Origin: Pseudomonadota bacterium
GTDB lineage: Bacteria; Pseudomonadota; Gammaproteobacteria; Burkholderiales; SG8-39
Reading direction: 5' to 3'
Length of the DNA: 64,000 nt
Assembly: GCA_947455195.1 (NCBI GenBank)
Contig: CANGMI010000002.1
Location: forward strand, 186,001-250,000
A program made the position numbers and the translations under genes. Under the pieces are notes generated by a model. It was given only the letters and a program-made list of their open reading frames with translations. It was not told the DNA's origin and did not search any database. Shown piece by piece: positions 17,599 through 27,058 of this stretch; within the stretch, counting starts at the first letter, position 1, and each line of letters opens with the position of its first letter.

Positions 17599-20500
17599 TC
17601 AGGCCGACTGGATGATGGCGTCGGGCAGCAGACTCGCGATCATCGAGCTTCCGGCTGCGACCTGATCGGCGCTCAGCGTGATCGTGGCGTCGTCGCTGGC
17701 GTCGATCGAGGCGATCTTGCCGGGGGTGGCGCCGTAGAGGGCCACGAGGCTGTCCCAGCTGCCCGCGATGCCTTCGGCCGTATCCGAGATCCCGAGCGTC
17801 GTCACAAGCGAGTCGGCTGCTGCGCTCTGCGCATCGGCAGCAAGGACGCCCCTCAATGCGACCGAGCTGCCGGCAGCGAGGGTGGCCAGGACGGTGGATC
17901 CGGACTGCCACTGCGCTGCAGTCAGTGCCAGGGGTACGCTGGTGTCATCGGGCGTGATCGACGCGATCGTGCTTCCCAGTGCGGCCAGCTGGTCGAATCC
18001 CGCGGCGATGCTTGCGCTCGAGTCGGCGATGCCCATGGCACTCACCTGATCGTTGGCGGCGAATGTCTGCAGGTAGTCCATGCTGACCCCGGTGACACGG
18101 ATCGAATGGTCGTTCGAGATCTTGTCGAGCAGTGCTGCGTGATCGATCATCTGTTGCTGGCTGAGTGCAATCGCGCCACCGGGATCGGTGAGGGCAAGAC
18201 TGCGCAACGCGCTGATGCCGGCGAGGGTATCGAAGTTCGTACCGATCTCTCCACTGGAGTCCGAGATCGAGAGTCGTTTCACGTCGGGGTTGGCAGCCAG
18301 CGTTGCGGCATCGGCAACGAGAGCCCGGCTGATGGCGAGGGGGTAGTGGCCGCCATTGATCTTCTGCAAGAGGGCCGAGTAGTCCGAGAATTGCGGTGCG
18401 TCGATCTGCAGCGGTGCACCGGTGCTGGCGTCTGTAATCTGCACCGTGCTCACCAGGACGTTCTGGCGCAATGCGTCCAGCTGTCCGCCGATGCCGGCAG
18501 CCGTGTCACTCACTGCGATCGAACTCACCGCGCCCGATACGTCGCCCGTGCTGATCGTGGCTGCCTGGGAAGCCGTCGCATTGCCGACGTTGATGGTGTA
18601 GGGCGTTGCCAGGTGGTCGAGCAGTGCTGCCTCGCCCAGTACCTGGTTGGCTGTGAGCGAAAGCGCAGTGCTGTCGGTCTGGCTGACTGCGCTGCCGGAC
18701 AACTTGGTACCGATGTTGGCGAGGGTGTCCCAGTTTGCCGACAGGCGCGCACCGGTGTCGCTGACCTGGAGCGAGACCACGTGGGCGTTGCCGGCGATGG
18801 TTGCCGCGTGCCCCGCACTCACGCCGCTGACATCGGCCAGATAACCGCCTGAGATCCGGTCGAGCGTCGCAGCATTGCCGAGGAACGTGCTCTCCGACAA
18901 CTGCAGGGCGGTTCCACGGTCGGTCTGCTCGATGCTGGCCAGTTTCTTCCCCAGTCCGGCCAGTGCATTGATGCCGGAGGCGATGCCGCCGCTGTCATCG
19001 CTCACCATCAGGCTCGTGACGCGTCGGTTGGCGGTCGCGAGCGTCGCTGCATCAGCCGCGCCGATGTCAGTGATCGTGAGCGTGTAGTTGCCGCCATTGA
19101 TGAGATCGAGCACCCCCTGATTCGCGGTGAGGTTCGCATAGGACATCATGAACGGCGCTACCACGGCCATTTGCCGGATACCGGTGAGCTTGCCGTCCGC
19201 TTGCAGGGTCGCGAGGTCGGCCATGTGATTCGCAATGTTGGTGCCGGTATCTTCGACGGCAATGTGCGTCACTGCGTTGTTGCCGGCAATGCTTCGCGCC
19301 TGCGTCACGCTGGCGCCTGTCACGGCGATGCTGGCCGATGCGTCCAGGTGGGCCAGCAGGCCTTCGCGTTGTCCTGTCAGATAGCGTGATGCACTCAGCT
19401 GGAGGGGGTTCGAGTCGCTGACCGACAGTCCGGTGACCAGATTCTGCACGCTGCGGATCGAATCCCACCGAGCCGACAGACGGGCCGCCGTGTCGCTGAT
19501 GGCAATGCCGACCACGCGCGGGTCACCGGCCATCGGGACGGCCTGGTCGGCACTCACTGCCGTCAGTGTGGTGGTGTAACCGCCCTCGATCTTGCCGAGC
19601 ACTCCACGGTGTCCGATCCACGCCTGCATCGTCATGTCCAGCGACGAGCCGCCATCCTGCTGCACGATCGACCCGAGTCGGCGGCCCATGTTTCCGAGGG
19701 TGTCGAGGCCGGCTGCAATGTTGGCCGCCGTATCCTTGATGGCGACCCGATGGGCATGCGGGTTCGTGGTCAGCAGTTCCTGCGCCTGGCTCACCGAGAG
19801 GCCGGTCACCGAAAGCCCGTAGCTGTTGCCGCTGATCTTCCCCAGCACGGCCGCGTGCTCGCTGAGGTCGGTCTGGCTCATGCTCAATTCCGTCCCGCCA
19901 CCGGCAAGGGCGATGCTGGCCAGGCGGCCCTGGTCGAGAAGGTCTTGCAGGTCGCTCAGGTTCGCCGATACCTGGGCGCCTCCGTCCGAGACCGAGACGC
20001 TGGCGACATGGGCCGAACTCGATGCCAGTTCCAGGGCATCCCCGGCCGCAGCGCCGGTGATGGCGACCGACCACGCACCCGGGGTCGCGTCGAAATGGCC
20101 CAGAAGGGTCGTGCTGGCGACATACTGGTTGGCGGTCAAGCCGATGGCCGTGCCCGGGTCTGTCACCGTGACCGAGGCGACATGATTGCCAAGACGGTTC
20201 AGGAGCGTCCAGTTTCCCGACAGATTGGCCGCGCTGTCGACGAGATCGACCGAAAGTACCTTCGTGTTCCGGCTCAGACTGGTCATCTGCGAGGCGCTGG
20301 CGCCCAGAACGCGCAATTGGTACCCACTCATGACCTTGCCCAGGGCCAGCGCATCGTCCTTCACCTGGCTGGCCTGAACCGTCATCGGACTGCCATCGGT
20401 GGACGTGATGGACTTGACCTTCAGTCCCATCGCCTGCAGGGCATCGAGGTTGGTTGCGATTGCGCTGCTCGAATCCCGGATGACAACCGAGCGTATCCGC

Positions 20501-21270
20501 GCGTTGCTGGCATAGTCCAGGGTCTGCTCGACACTGGCACCGCTGATCGCGAGGGCGTAGGCGCCATTTTCGATTTTTGCGAGCGTGTTTCCATCAGCGC
20601 CAAATTGCGCGACCGTCAGGTTGATGGCTGGTGCAGCGCCCGTCAGCCGGATGGACGCCAGGCGGCCCCCGCTGCCGGCGAGGGTATTGAGCGCGTCGAT
20701 GTTGCGCTGTATGCCGATGCTGGTGTCGTGCACGTGAATCCGGTTTGCCGCGCTGAAGCGCGTGTCAGCCGTGATTGCCAGCGCTTGTGCGGCAGATGCC
20801 GAAGACACTTCGATGGTGTTTCCTGCCGTGGCGGACCAGCGACTGACAAGATTCGACCCTGCCAGCAACTGGGTTGCCGTCATCGTGAGGGCGGTGCCGT
20901 CCGATGCGCCCAGGCTGCTGATGGCGCTCGAGTTTTTCACCAGGGCATCCAGATGCTTCTGGATGTTGGCGACCGAATCGACGATCGCGACCGTGCGTGC
21001 GGTGTGGTTTGAAAGCGCGCGCACCGCCGCAGCCGCCGTCATCGCGGCCGGCGCCGCTCCCGGCGCAGCCGCGGCGCCGTAGACGGGGGAATAGCTGGCA
21101 GATGACAGGATCGACAGGGTCATGAGTGTGGACATCGGCAGACCGACCGCAAACTTGAGGCCGCTGCGTGTGCGGGTCGTGCTGGCGGCCCGTCTTGCCA
21201 GGGTGGCGGCTGTCCGGTGCCGCCGGCGCTGCGTGGCATACTGTGCAGGGTGTGGTGGCCGACGGCACAA
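17599..21270 (-). CDS. large secreted-looking protein of about fourteen ~82-residue repeats (1223 aa)
   Basis: No enzyme domain recognised. After an Arg-rich leader and a hydrophobic stretch ([21 protein letters not shown]...PVYGA) that looks like a signal peptide, the rest is a tandem array of ~80-85 residue modules. Each opens with a consensus like V-x-[IV]-x-D-[ST]-x-x-x-[IL]-x4-D-x-L (for example [34 protein letters not shown]), then SI..tD....L.LtA.Q, then LLxKIxGgYxLxVtGvSa..A. I count fourteen openings, the last module being partial. No C-terminal sorting motif, transmembrane anchor or RTX nonapeptide is visible. The start is probably the TTG at 21270 (GGAG about 7 nt upstream); ATGs at 21135 and 21123 are alternatives. 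Likely an extracellular or surface beta-rich structural or adhesive protein; inference. Confidence 0.75.
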   Translation of the reverse strand: MCRRPPHPAQYATQRRRHRTAATLARRAASTTRTRSGLKFAVGLPMSTLMTLSILSSASYSPVYGAAAAPGAAPAAMTAAAAVRALSNHTARTVAIVDSVANIQKHLDALVKNSSAISSLGASDGTALTMTATQLLAGSNLVSRWSATAGNTIEVSSASAAQALAITADTRFSAANRIHVHDTSIGIQRNIDALNTLAGSGGRLASIRLTGAAPAINLTVAQFGADGNTLAKIENGAYALAISGASVEQTLDYASNARIRSVVIRDSSSAIATNLDALQAMGLKVKSITSTDGSPMTVQASQVKDDALALGKVMSGYQLRVLGASASQMTSLSRNTKVLSVDLVDSAANLSGNWTLLNRLGNHVASVTVTDPGTAIGLTANQYVASTTLLGHFDATPGAWSVAITGAAAGDALELASSSAHVASVSVSDGGAQVSANLSDLQDLLDQGRLASIALAGGGTELSMSQTDLSEHAAVLGKISGNSYGLSVTGLSVSQAQELLTTNPHAHRVAIKDTAANIAAGLDTLGNMGRRLGSIVQQDGGSSLDMTMQAWIGHRGVLGKIEGGYTTTLTAVSADQAVPMAGDPRVVGIAISDTAARLSARWDSIRSVQNLVTGLSVSDSNPLQLSASRYLTGQREGLLAHLDASASIAVTGASVTQARSIAGNNAVTHIAVEDTGTNIANHMADLATLQADGKLTGIRQMAVVAPFMMSYANLTANQGVLDLINGGNYTLTITDIGAADAATLATANRRVTSLMVSDDSGGIASGINALAGLGKKLASIEQTDRGTALQLSESTFLGNAATLDRISGGYLADVSGVSAGHAATIAGNAHVVSLQVSDTGARLSANWDTLANIGTKLSGSAVSQTDSTALSLTANQVLGEAALLDHLATPYTINVGNATASQAATISTGDVSGAVSSIAVSDTAAGIGGQLDALRQNVLVSTVQITDASTGAPLQIDAPQFSDYSALLQKINGGHYPLAISRALVADAATLAANPDVKRLSISDSSGEIGTNFDTLAGISALRSLALTDPGGAIALSQQQMIDHAALLDKISNDHSIRVTGVSMDYLQTFAANDQVSAMGIADSSASIAAGFDQLAALGSTIASITPDDTSVPLALTAAQWQSGSTVLATLAAGSSVALRGVLAADAQSAAADSLVTTLGISDTAEGIAGSWDSLVALYGATPGKIASIDASDDATITLSADQVAAGSSMIASLLPDAIIQSA

Positions 21271-21760
21271 TGACGGCTCCAGGCCGGGTGTCGACGCCGG
21301 CTCCCCGTGGGCTCATCCCCCTCGCGCTGTCAGGCGCGGTATCCGGTCAGGCCGGGAGCCAACCCGGGTAGTGCCATCCCGCCGGGACTGCGCCGCGAGG
21401 ACTCGAGCTACCCGTCATGCCGCCCGTCCTGTGGCTTGCGGCACGAGCGAGCACCCCGCATCGGGCATGATCGGCACGAGCCGACGGGACGCGCGGCGCA
21501 GACGATCGATTACCTTCATCAGGACGCAGAGCATGGCAGACCTACGACCGGGCTATTTCACGGTGCCCCTGCGCCCGGCAGAGCGGCAGCCTGCCATCGC
21601 GGTGCCGGCCGACTGCGAAGTCATCATCCTGGCTGACCGGCTCGTCATGTCGGGGGTCGTGTCCCGCGGGGTCGGGCAGATGCCGGCCCTGTGCGGTGCC
21701 TGAGCTGTCAATCGTGCGAGCCGTGGTTGGCAACGCCAGGTCGGCGATCGGATCGGTGTC
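21271..21760. other. 490-bp divergent intergenic region
   Basis: Lies between the start of the repeat protein (-) and the flippase (+). I see no convincing gene. A 56-codon open frame (ATG at 21533 to a TGA at 21701-21703) is in the same frame as the downstream flippase but has no recognisable product. A 10-bp direct repeat CGGCACGAGC occurs at 21439 and 21472. Both divergent promoters presumably lie here. Confidence 0.4.
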
Positions 21761-23101
21761 GTGACCTCGATGCGGCGTGTTGCTGCCGCGCTGGCGATCC
21801 TCTTCGTCGACCTTGCCGGACGATCGGTGATGGACAAGGTACTCGCACTCACCGGGGATCCGAGCCGCGTTGCGGTCTGGGCGCAATTGCAGTCCGTGGT
21901 CGAACTGGTCTGCGCAGTGTCTGCCGCCGGGGTGCTGGCGGGCTTGACCGTGCTTGTCGCGCAGGCTGCGAGTCCTTCCGAAGAGCGCCGGCTGCTGCGC
22001 GCCGCCCTCGGCCTGGCGCTCCTCGTTTCGGGTGCCTTGGCGATGATCGTCATCGCGTTTTCGCCACTGGCCTCGGTTGCCCTCGGACAGTCGGGCATCA
22101 GCGCGCTGCCCATTGCCCTTGCGGCTGCAACGGGTGTGCTGTGCGTGATGCCAGCCACGCTCAGCGCCTGGTGGCTGGGGAAGAGCCGACAGCCTGCCAT
22201 GCTCTGGCTTGCGCTGCTGGGTGCCGGCGTGGTGGCGATTGTTGCCGGCGCCGCGATGCTCGATGCCACGATCGAAAGCCTGATGATCGTCCAGTTCGCC
22301 ACGTTGCTGGTTGGCAACGCACTGGTATGGCGATACCTGCGCCGGGTCGCCGGGCTTCATTGGGCGAGTGCCGGGCAACTGCCGGAACCCGCGCAGACCG
22401 CGATGGTGCCAGGTAGCGACATGGCGGGTCGAGCCGAAGCGCAATCGGGGCGTACGACACGGCTGCGTCCACTGGTGCGATTCATCCCGGTGGGGCTCAC
22501 CATCGGCGTCATGAGTCCGGCCTCGATGCTCCTGATGCGGGCCGGGCTCGGCGAGAGCCTCTCATGGCACGAGGTCGGTCATTTCCAGGCCCTGTGGCGC
22601 CTGGGCGATTGGGTCACTGCACTCGCCTCGGGGATGCTCTCGCTCGTGTTTCTGCCACGATTGAGTGCCAGTTGGGGTAGCAACCGTTTCCCGCTCGAGT
22701 TGCGTCGATCGGCGTGGGCGGTGCTGGTACCTGCCGCCGGCTTGCTCGCGCTGCTCTTCATGGCGCAGGCGCGGCTCCTGGCGTTCCTCTACGACGCGCG
22801 GTTTGTGGTGAGCGGGGCAGCGGCAGCCTGGTTTCTGGCCGGAAGCTGGGTGCGGGTCGTGTCCTGGGTCTTCCTGTACGGTCTGTTTGCCGCACACCGG
22901 ACGCGCACCATCATGCTGGGCGAGTTCCTGTCGCTGCCCCTGTTTGCCGTGCTGCTCTGGCTTGGGCGGGAGGGCATGACACTCGAGCGCGCCGCGATGC
23001 TCTACGGCGTCACCTACCTCGTCTATGCCCTCGTGAATGCCCTCGGTCTTGCCCTGCCTTGCACCGGGGTCGTGGCGGCGCGAGGCAGGACCACGGGCTG
23101 A
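21761..23101 (+). CDS. Wzx-like polysaccharide flippase / MATE-fold membrane protein (446 aa)
   Basis: Integral inner-membrane protein with about twelve hydrophobic segments, of the oligosaccharide-flippase (MOP) type. Paired segments such as LLRAALGLALLVSGALAMIV and the charged mid-loop GSDMAGRAEAQSGRTTRLRPLVRF fit two six-helix halves. Length is normal for Wzx-type proteins. Start GTG at 21761 or ATG at 21770. No glycosyltransferase, polymerase or other surface-polysaccharide gene is nearby, so the lipid-linked substrate is unknown. It is divergent from the large repeat protein, which could be coincidental. Confidence 0.65.
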   Translation: MTSMRRVAAALAILFVDLAGRSVMDKVLALTGDPSRVAVWAQLQSVVELVCAVSAAGVLAGLTVLVAQAASPSEERRLLRAALGLALLVSGALAMIVIAFSPLASVALGQSGISALPIALAAATGVLCVMPATLSAWWLGKSRQPAMLWLALLGAGVVAIVAGAAMLDATIESLMIVQFATLLVGNALVWRYLRRVAGLHWASAGQLPEPAQTAMVPGSDMAGRAEAQSGRTTRLRPLVRFIPVGLTIGVMSPASMLLMRAGLGESLSWHEVGHFQALWRLGDWVTALASGMLSLVFLPRLSASWGSNRFPLELRRSAWAVLVPAAGLLALLFMAQARLLAFLYDARFVVSGAAAAWFLAGSWVRVVSWVFLYGLFAAHRTRTIMLGEFLSLPLFAVLLWLGREGMTLERAAMLYGVTYLVYALVNALGLALPCTGVVAARGRTTG

Positions 23102-23114
23102 GTGAGGTTCGCAC

Positions 23115-23144
23115 CGTGTCCGGATCCTTTCCGATCCGGACACG
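23115..23144. terminator. bidirectional hairpin between flippase and nitroreductase
   Basis: Perfect 12-bp stem CGTGTCCGGATC / GATCCGGACACG with a 6-nt loop CTTTCC, 14 nt after the flippase stop and between two convergent genes. No T run on either side; the symmetry and position still argue for a shared terminator. Confidence 0.6.
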
Positions 23145-23206
23145 CTGTCAATCCGATATCCGTCCGATGTTCGTCCGGTTTCGGCTCGGGCCAGGCGCCG
23201 CGCGGA

Positions 23207-23842
23207 TCAGCGAACTTCGGTCACGAAGTTTGCTCGCGAACGGCGAATCTTCTTCAGGTTCGCCAGCCAGTCCTGACCTTCATGACGGTAGCCCAGCGGC
23301 AGCAGGACCGCACTGCGCAGGCCGCGTGCGCGCAGTCCGAGGATTTCATCGACCTGGTCGGGCTTGAAACCTTCCATGGGCGTGGCATCGACCCCTTCGT
23401 TGGCAGCCGCGATGAGCGCGGTTCCGAGGCCGATGTAGGCCTGGCGCGCGGTGTGCTCGAAGTTGACCTCCGCCGGACGCGGCGGGTAAAGGCCGAGCAG
23501 CATCTTGCGGTAGTTCTCCCAGCCTTCGTTGGTGAAACCTCGCTCGGCGTTGGTGCGATCGAACAGTTCGTTGATGCGTTCGGCGGTGTGATTGTCCCAG
23601 GCTGCAAAGACGAGGAGGTGCGAGCAGTCAGTGATCTGCGGCTGGCCGTTGGCAGCCACACGCAGGCGCGCTCGCACGTCGGGGTTGGTGACCAGGATGA
23701 GTTCAAAGGGCTGCAGGCCGCTCGAGGTGGCGGTGAGCCGTACGGCTTCGAGGATGCGGTCGATCTTGTCCTCCGGCACGGCTTTGGAGGGATCCATCTT
23801 CTTGGTGGCATAGCGCCAGTTGAGCAGTTCGATCAGATTCAT
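23207..23842 (-). CDS. NfsB-like NAD(P)H nitroreductase (211 aa)
   Basis: FMN-dependent oxidoreductase of the nitroreductase superfamily. The N-terminal MNLIELLNWRYATKKMD with the early Arg/Lys pair that contacts FMN phosphate, SSGLQPFELILV and the C-terminal LGYRHEGQD are the family hallmarks, and the length fits the NfsB branch. It would reduce quinones, nitroaromatics or flavins with NAD(P)H. Transcribed alone, ending near a strong shared hairpin. A 7-bp inverted repeat just upstream (see separate entry) could be its operator. Confidence 0.88.
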   Translation of the reverse strand: MNLIELLNWRYATKKMDPSKAVPEDKIDRILEAVRLTATSSGLQPFELILVTNPDVRARLRVAANGQPQITDCSHLLVFAAWDNHTAERINELFDRTNAERGFTNEGWENYRKMLLGLYPPRPAEVNFEHTARQAYIGLGTALIAAANEGVDATPMEGFKPDQVDEILGLRARGLRSAVLLPLGYRHEGQDWLANLKKIRRSRANFVTEVR

Positions 23843-24193
23843 GCGCGCGAGCTCCGCGTGTTCGGAGATGACCGGTGCAGGTCATCGGGGATGGGTGTCG
23901 GCTGTGCGTTCGTCACCGGTGAGTGACGCTTCGACTGCCTCGAGCGCGTGATGGTACCGTATGCGTTGCCGTGAGTCGCTCGGTGGGCCACTGCGCACCG
24001 GCCCGGGTTTCATGAGCCTGTCCTGCGCTGCCTCGAGCCTGGCCGTGGCCGAGTCGGCGTTGTCGCTGCCCTGTCGCAGCCAGTCGACCGAACGATTCAC
24101 GGGGCGCGGGTCGTCCACCGCGTCAGGGTCGATCGTGAGCCGACCGCCGATGAGCGGGTGGCATGGTAGATTGCGCTCCCTTGCGGGGACTCG
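23843..24193. other. 351-bp divergent intergenic region
   Basis: Between the nitroreductase (-) and the sensor kinase (+). The short + strand frame at 23961-24197 runs into the kinase gene in another frame and shows no recognisable protein. Apart from the inverted repeat at 23867-23886, nothing could be identified. Confidence 0.4.
23867..23886. promoter_or_regulatory. inverted repeat upstream of nitroreductase, possible operator
   Basis: GATGACC-ggtgca-GGTCATC: two perfect 7-bp arms with a 6-nt spacer, 25-44 bp upstream of the nitroreductase start codon. This spacing is typical for a dimeric repressor or activator site. Confidence 0.35.
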
Positions 24194-25156
24194 GTGAACA
24201 TCATGCAGGCTTCTCGACGCGACCTGCTGGTCGTGGTCTTGCTGGTGGTCGTGGTCTGGGGGCTCAGCGCCTGGCTCGACCTGGGTGAACGGCTGTCGAA
24301 CTGGGCGGGCAGTCGTGAGCTCTACCAGGCCGATGAGTTGCCAGGCGCCGTGGTCGCACTGCTGCTCGGGCTCGTGTGGTACGCCTGGCGCCGTGTGGAG
24401 GAGGTGGAGGCGCAGATGCAAGCGGTTGCGCGGGCTGACGAGCAGTTGCGCGCGACCCTTGCGGCGAATCGTCGTCTGGCGGCTGCGCATCTGGCGCTGC
24501 AGGAAGCCGAGCGTCGTGACCTCGCCCGTGAACTCCACGACGAACTGGGCCAGCATCTGAACCTCATCAAGCTCGAGGCGGTCGCCATCCGGAACGCGAG
24601 TGCCCCGGAGAGCGATGTCGAAGGTCGAAGCGGGCGTGGTGGCAATGCCGCAGGGGCCGTTGCCATGATTCAGGCCGTCGATCACGTGCAGCGGGTGGTA
24701 CGCGAGATGCTCGGGCGTTTGCGCCCGGTTGCGCTGGACGAACTCGGGCTTCAGGCAGCGCTCGAGCATCTGGTGAGCGGATGGCGATCGCGGCACCCGG
24801 TGCCGGCCCTCGAACTGTCGGTCAAGGGCAATCTCGATCCGCACGGTGAACCGGTGCACATGGCGGTCTACCGCATCGTTCAGGAAGGACTCACCAACGT
24901 GTTGCGGCATGCCCGAGCGCGGCGCGTGATCATCGGCATCGATGCGACGAGCGCCGGGTTGCGCCTCACCGTTGCCGATGACGGCATCGGTGTCGAACCC
25001 GGTCGCCAGACCGACGGGCTCGGGTTGGTGGGCATGCGCGAACGGGTCGAGGCTCTGGGTGGCCAGATCGAGGTGGACACCGCCCCGGGACTGGGGTGCC
25101 GCATCATGGTCTGGCTCCCGTGTCCGCCGGTGGCCGCTCGGGCGGGCGCCGCATGA
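24194..25156 (+). CDS. NarL-family sensor histidine kinase (320 aa)
   Basis: Membrane-bound kinase with two predicted transmembrane helices (residues ~11-28 and ~49-65) separated by only about 20 residues, then a coiled-coil linker (VEEVEAQMQAVARADEQLRATLAAN). The HisKA_3 dimerisation domain has phospho-acceptor His115 in ARELHDELGQ. The HATPase_c domain has N box EGLTNVLRHA and G boxes DDGIGVEPG and GLGLVGMRERV. No large periplasmic sensor domain is present, so the stimulus may be sensed in the membrane. Start GTG at 24194 or ATG at 24203. The response regulator follows 24 bp later. Confidence 0.88.
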   Translation: MNIMQASRRDLLVVVLLVVVVWGLSAWLDLGERLSNWAGSRELYQADELPGAVVALLLGLVWYAWRRVEEVEAQMQAVARADEQLRATLAANRRLAAAHLALQEAERRDLARELHDELGQHLNLIKLEAVAIRNASAPESDVEGRSGRGGNAAGAVAMIQAVDHVQRVVREMLGRLRPVALDELGLQAALEHLVSGWRSRHPVPALELSVKGNLDPHGEPVHMAVYRIVQEGLTNVLRHARARRVIIGIDATSAGLRLTVADDGIGVEPGRQTDGLGLVGMRERVEALGGQIEVDTAPGLGCRIMVWLPCPPVAARAGAA

Positions 25157-25180
25157 GTGATATGGCGTGAGCAATGCGGC

Positions 25181-25831
25181 ATGAGCGATCCGGCGCCCGC
25201 GATTCGTGTGCTCCTCGTGGACGACCACGCCGTCGTCCGGGAAGGCTATCGGCGGCTGCTCGAGCGCGATCCGGCCATTGTGGTGGTCGGTGAGGCCGGT
25301 GACGGTCAGGCAGCCTATCTCGCCTTCCAGACCCTGGGTCCCGATCTGGTGGTGATGGATATCTCGCTCCCGGGCGCGAGCGGCATCGATACCCTGCGTC
25401 GCATCATGGCTCGGGAACCGCAGGCGCGGGTTCTCATGTTCAGCATGCACGAGGAGGCGATCTTTGCCCAGCGAGCGTTCCAGGCCGGGGCGAGCGGCTA
25501 CGTCACCAAGGCCAGTGCACCGGATACTCTGGTAGAGGCGGTTCACCGCGTGGCATCCGGGGAGCGCTACATCGGTCCGGACATGGCACAGACGATCGCG
25601 CTGCAATCGGTTGGCGGCGATGTCAGCGTGTTCGACGGACTGTCGGCGCGCGAGTTCGAGGTGATGCGCCTCATCGTCGCGGGTGACGGCCTTGCCCAGA
25701 TTGCGGCCAAGTTGAGCCTGAGCTACAAGACCGTGGCCAATCAGCAGTCCCTCATCCGGCAGAAGCTCGGTGTTCAGACGAATGTGCAACTCCTGCAACT
25801 GGCGGCTCGCCACGGGGTCGGCCGGTCCTGA
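25181..25831 (+). CDS. LuxR/NarL-family response regulator (216 aa)
   Basis: Cognate regulator of the upstream kinase. The receiver domain has the acidic pair Asp14/Asp15, phospho-acceptor Asp60 (VVMDISLPG) and switch Lys in YVTKASAPD. The C-terminal LuxR helix-turn-helix reads LSAREFEVMRLIVAGDGLAQIAAKLSLSYKTVANQ. The start at the ATG at 25181 (MSDPAPAIRVLLVDDH) is preferred over the ORF-track start 25157. Target genes are unknown; it is one of only two transcription factors encoded in the window. Confidence 0.9.
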   Translation: MSDPAPAIRVLLVDDHAVVREGYRRLLERDPAIVVVGEAGDGQAAYLAFQTLGPDLVVMDISLPGASGIDTLRRIMAREPQARVLMFSMHEEAIFAQRAFQAGASGYVTKASAPDTLVEAVHRVASGERYIGPDMAQTIALQSVGGDVSVFDGLSAREFEVMRLIVAGDGLAQIAAKLSLSYKTVANQQSLIRQKLGVQTNVQLLQLAARHGVGRS

Positions 25832-25924
25832 TGGACGCTGCCGGCCTGAGGCACGGTTTCCGACCGCAAAAATCGATACCATCACGCCGTGGGTCGGTCA
25901 TCAACGGTTATCGGGGGTAGCGCA

Positions 25925-26422
25925 ATGGGTTCGGTACGCATCTGGCTCGTATTGACGGTACTTGGCCTTGCAGGCTGCTCGAGCTTGCAGGTCGACCGGC
26001 TGAAGGTCGGCATGCTGGCGACCGAAATTCGTGAAAGGGCCGGAGCGCCCAGCGAGGAGCGCGTTCGCCCCGACGGGAGCCGTACCTGGTACTACGTGGG
26101 TGGATTCACCAGCTTTCAGACCTGGCGCGTGACGCTCGATCCGCGGGGCGAGGCGACCGCGGTCGAGCCCTTGTTGTCGGTGGAGAACCTGCGCAGCCGG
26201 ATCCAGCCCAAGCGTTCGCGCCGCGATGACGTTCTGACTGATTTCGGTGCACCGGGTCAGGTGCAGACCTTCCCGGCGCTCGGGGAGGAGGTCTTCAGCT
26301 ACCGGTTCCGGGACAGAACCCTCGAGACGCTGGCCGACGTTCACATCGATCGTTCGACCGGTTATGTCAAGTCGGTCGACATCTACCGCGACCCTGCCTA
26401 CTTCTCGGGCTTGTCGGATTGA
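25925..26422 (+). CDS. BamE/OmlA-like outer-membrane lipoprotein (165 aa)
   Basis: Lipoprotein with a short signal peptide and lipobox LAGC, lipidated at Cys18. The mature part begins LQVDRLKVGMLATEIRERAGAPSEERV, the K-GM...I...G-P pattern of the BamE/SmpA fold, and the C-terminal half (SRRDDVLTDFGAPGQVQTFP) looks like a second diverged copy of that pattern. It is distinct from the true bamE 0.6 kb away. Start ATG 25925, after a GGGGG run. Its end overlaps the fur stop region tail-to-tail by 25 bp. A role in envelope assembly is inference. Confidence 0.7.
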   Translation: MGSVRIWLVLTVLGLAGCSSLQVDRLKVGMLATEIRERAGAPSEERVRPDGSRTWYYVGGFTSFQTWRVTLDPRGEATAVEPLLSVENLRSRIQPKRSRRDDVLTDFGAPGQVQTFPALGEEVFSYRFRDRTLETLADVHIDRSTGYVKSVDIYRDPAYFSGLSD

Positions 26423-26895
26423 GGCGAAACGGGGCGATCGCCAGGCAGTGACAGGCTCAGCGGTTCGGGATTGTCGCGCCATTCGCAGTCCCGTTTCCGA
26501 CACTGGGCGTAAAGGTAGAGCGAGTGCGCCTGGATCAGGAACCCGCGATCGCCCGCAATCTGGGCCTGGCGTATCTCGATGTCCTCGTCGACGAACTCTT
26601 CCACGCGTCCGCAGTCGAGGCAGACCAGGTGGTCGTGGTGGCTCGAATCATTGAGTTCGAAGACCGCCTTGTCCGATTCGAAGCGGTGACGCTGCAGCAG
26701 GCCGGCCTGCTCGAACTGGGTGAGCACCCGATACACCGTGGCGAGCCCGACGTCGACGCCTTCACGACCCAGCACCCGGTAGATATCCTCCGCCGAGAGG
26801 TGACGCACCGAGGAGCGCTCGAACAGTTCGAGAATTCGCAGTCGGGGCAGTGTGGCTTTGAGCCCGCTGTTCCTGAGGTCGGCTGAGTTGGGCAA
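26398..26895 (-). CDS. fur: ferric uptake regulator Fur (165 aa)
   Basis: Iron- and zinc-binding transcriptional repressor. The winged-helix part LRNSGLKATLPRLRILELFE...SAEDIYRVL...GLATVYRVLTQFEQAGL is very close to E. coli Fur. The metal-binding region has HHDHLVCLDCG (structural Cys pair) and a second CRKRDC pair, and the tail is Pro/Ser-rich. The track frame opens at 27129, well beyond the family N-terminus. The TTG at 26895 leaves ten residues before GLKATLP, as in known Fur proteins, but has no clear ribosome site; the GTG at 26988 is an alternative. Divergent from bamE, as in other Burkholderiales. Confidence 0.9.
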   Translation of the reverse strand: MPNSADLRNSGLKATLPRLRILELFERSSVRHLSAEDIYRVLGREGVDVGLATVYRVLTQFEQAGLLQRHRFESDKAVFELNDSSHHDHLVCLDCGRVEEFVDEDIEIRQAQIAGDRGFLIQAHSLYLYAQCRKRDCEWRDNPEPLSLSLPGDRPVSPQSDKPEK

Positions 26896-26976
26896 GAGGC
26901 TGGGCGCGGGCGGGGTGGTGGGGTCCGAGGTGTGCTCGCGATCCCGCCTGGGAGGGGCGAAGCAGCCTCTTTCCGC

Positions 26977-26982
26977 TATGAT
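26977..26982 (+). promoter_or_regulatory. possible -10 element in the fur/bamE divergent region
   Basis: TATGAT (5/6 to TATAAT) in an AT-rich island (gctatgataaacacattc) within otherwise GC-rich DNA, 76 nt before the bamE ATG. No good -35 seen. The same island could be an autoregulatory Fur site, but the match to a Fur box is weak. Confidence 0.3.
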
Positions 26983-27058
26983 AAACACATTCGAGGCCCG
27001 ATCTGCCGCTGAGACCGCCTGAGTCCAGGTCAGCGGGCCCTCAGCCGGATCCTTCACC

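Noticed and set aside
21533-21703. 56-codon ORF upstream of the flippase
   Set aside because: High GC at third positions but no recognisable protein, no clear ribosome site, and overlapped by antisense open frames; not enough to call a gene.
23882-25885. 667-codon minus-strand frame opposite the two-component genes
   Set aside because: Antisense shadow; kinase and regulator motifs on the + strand are complete.
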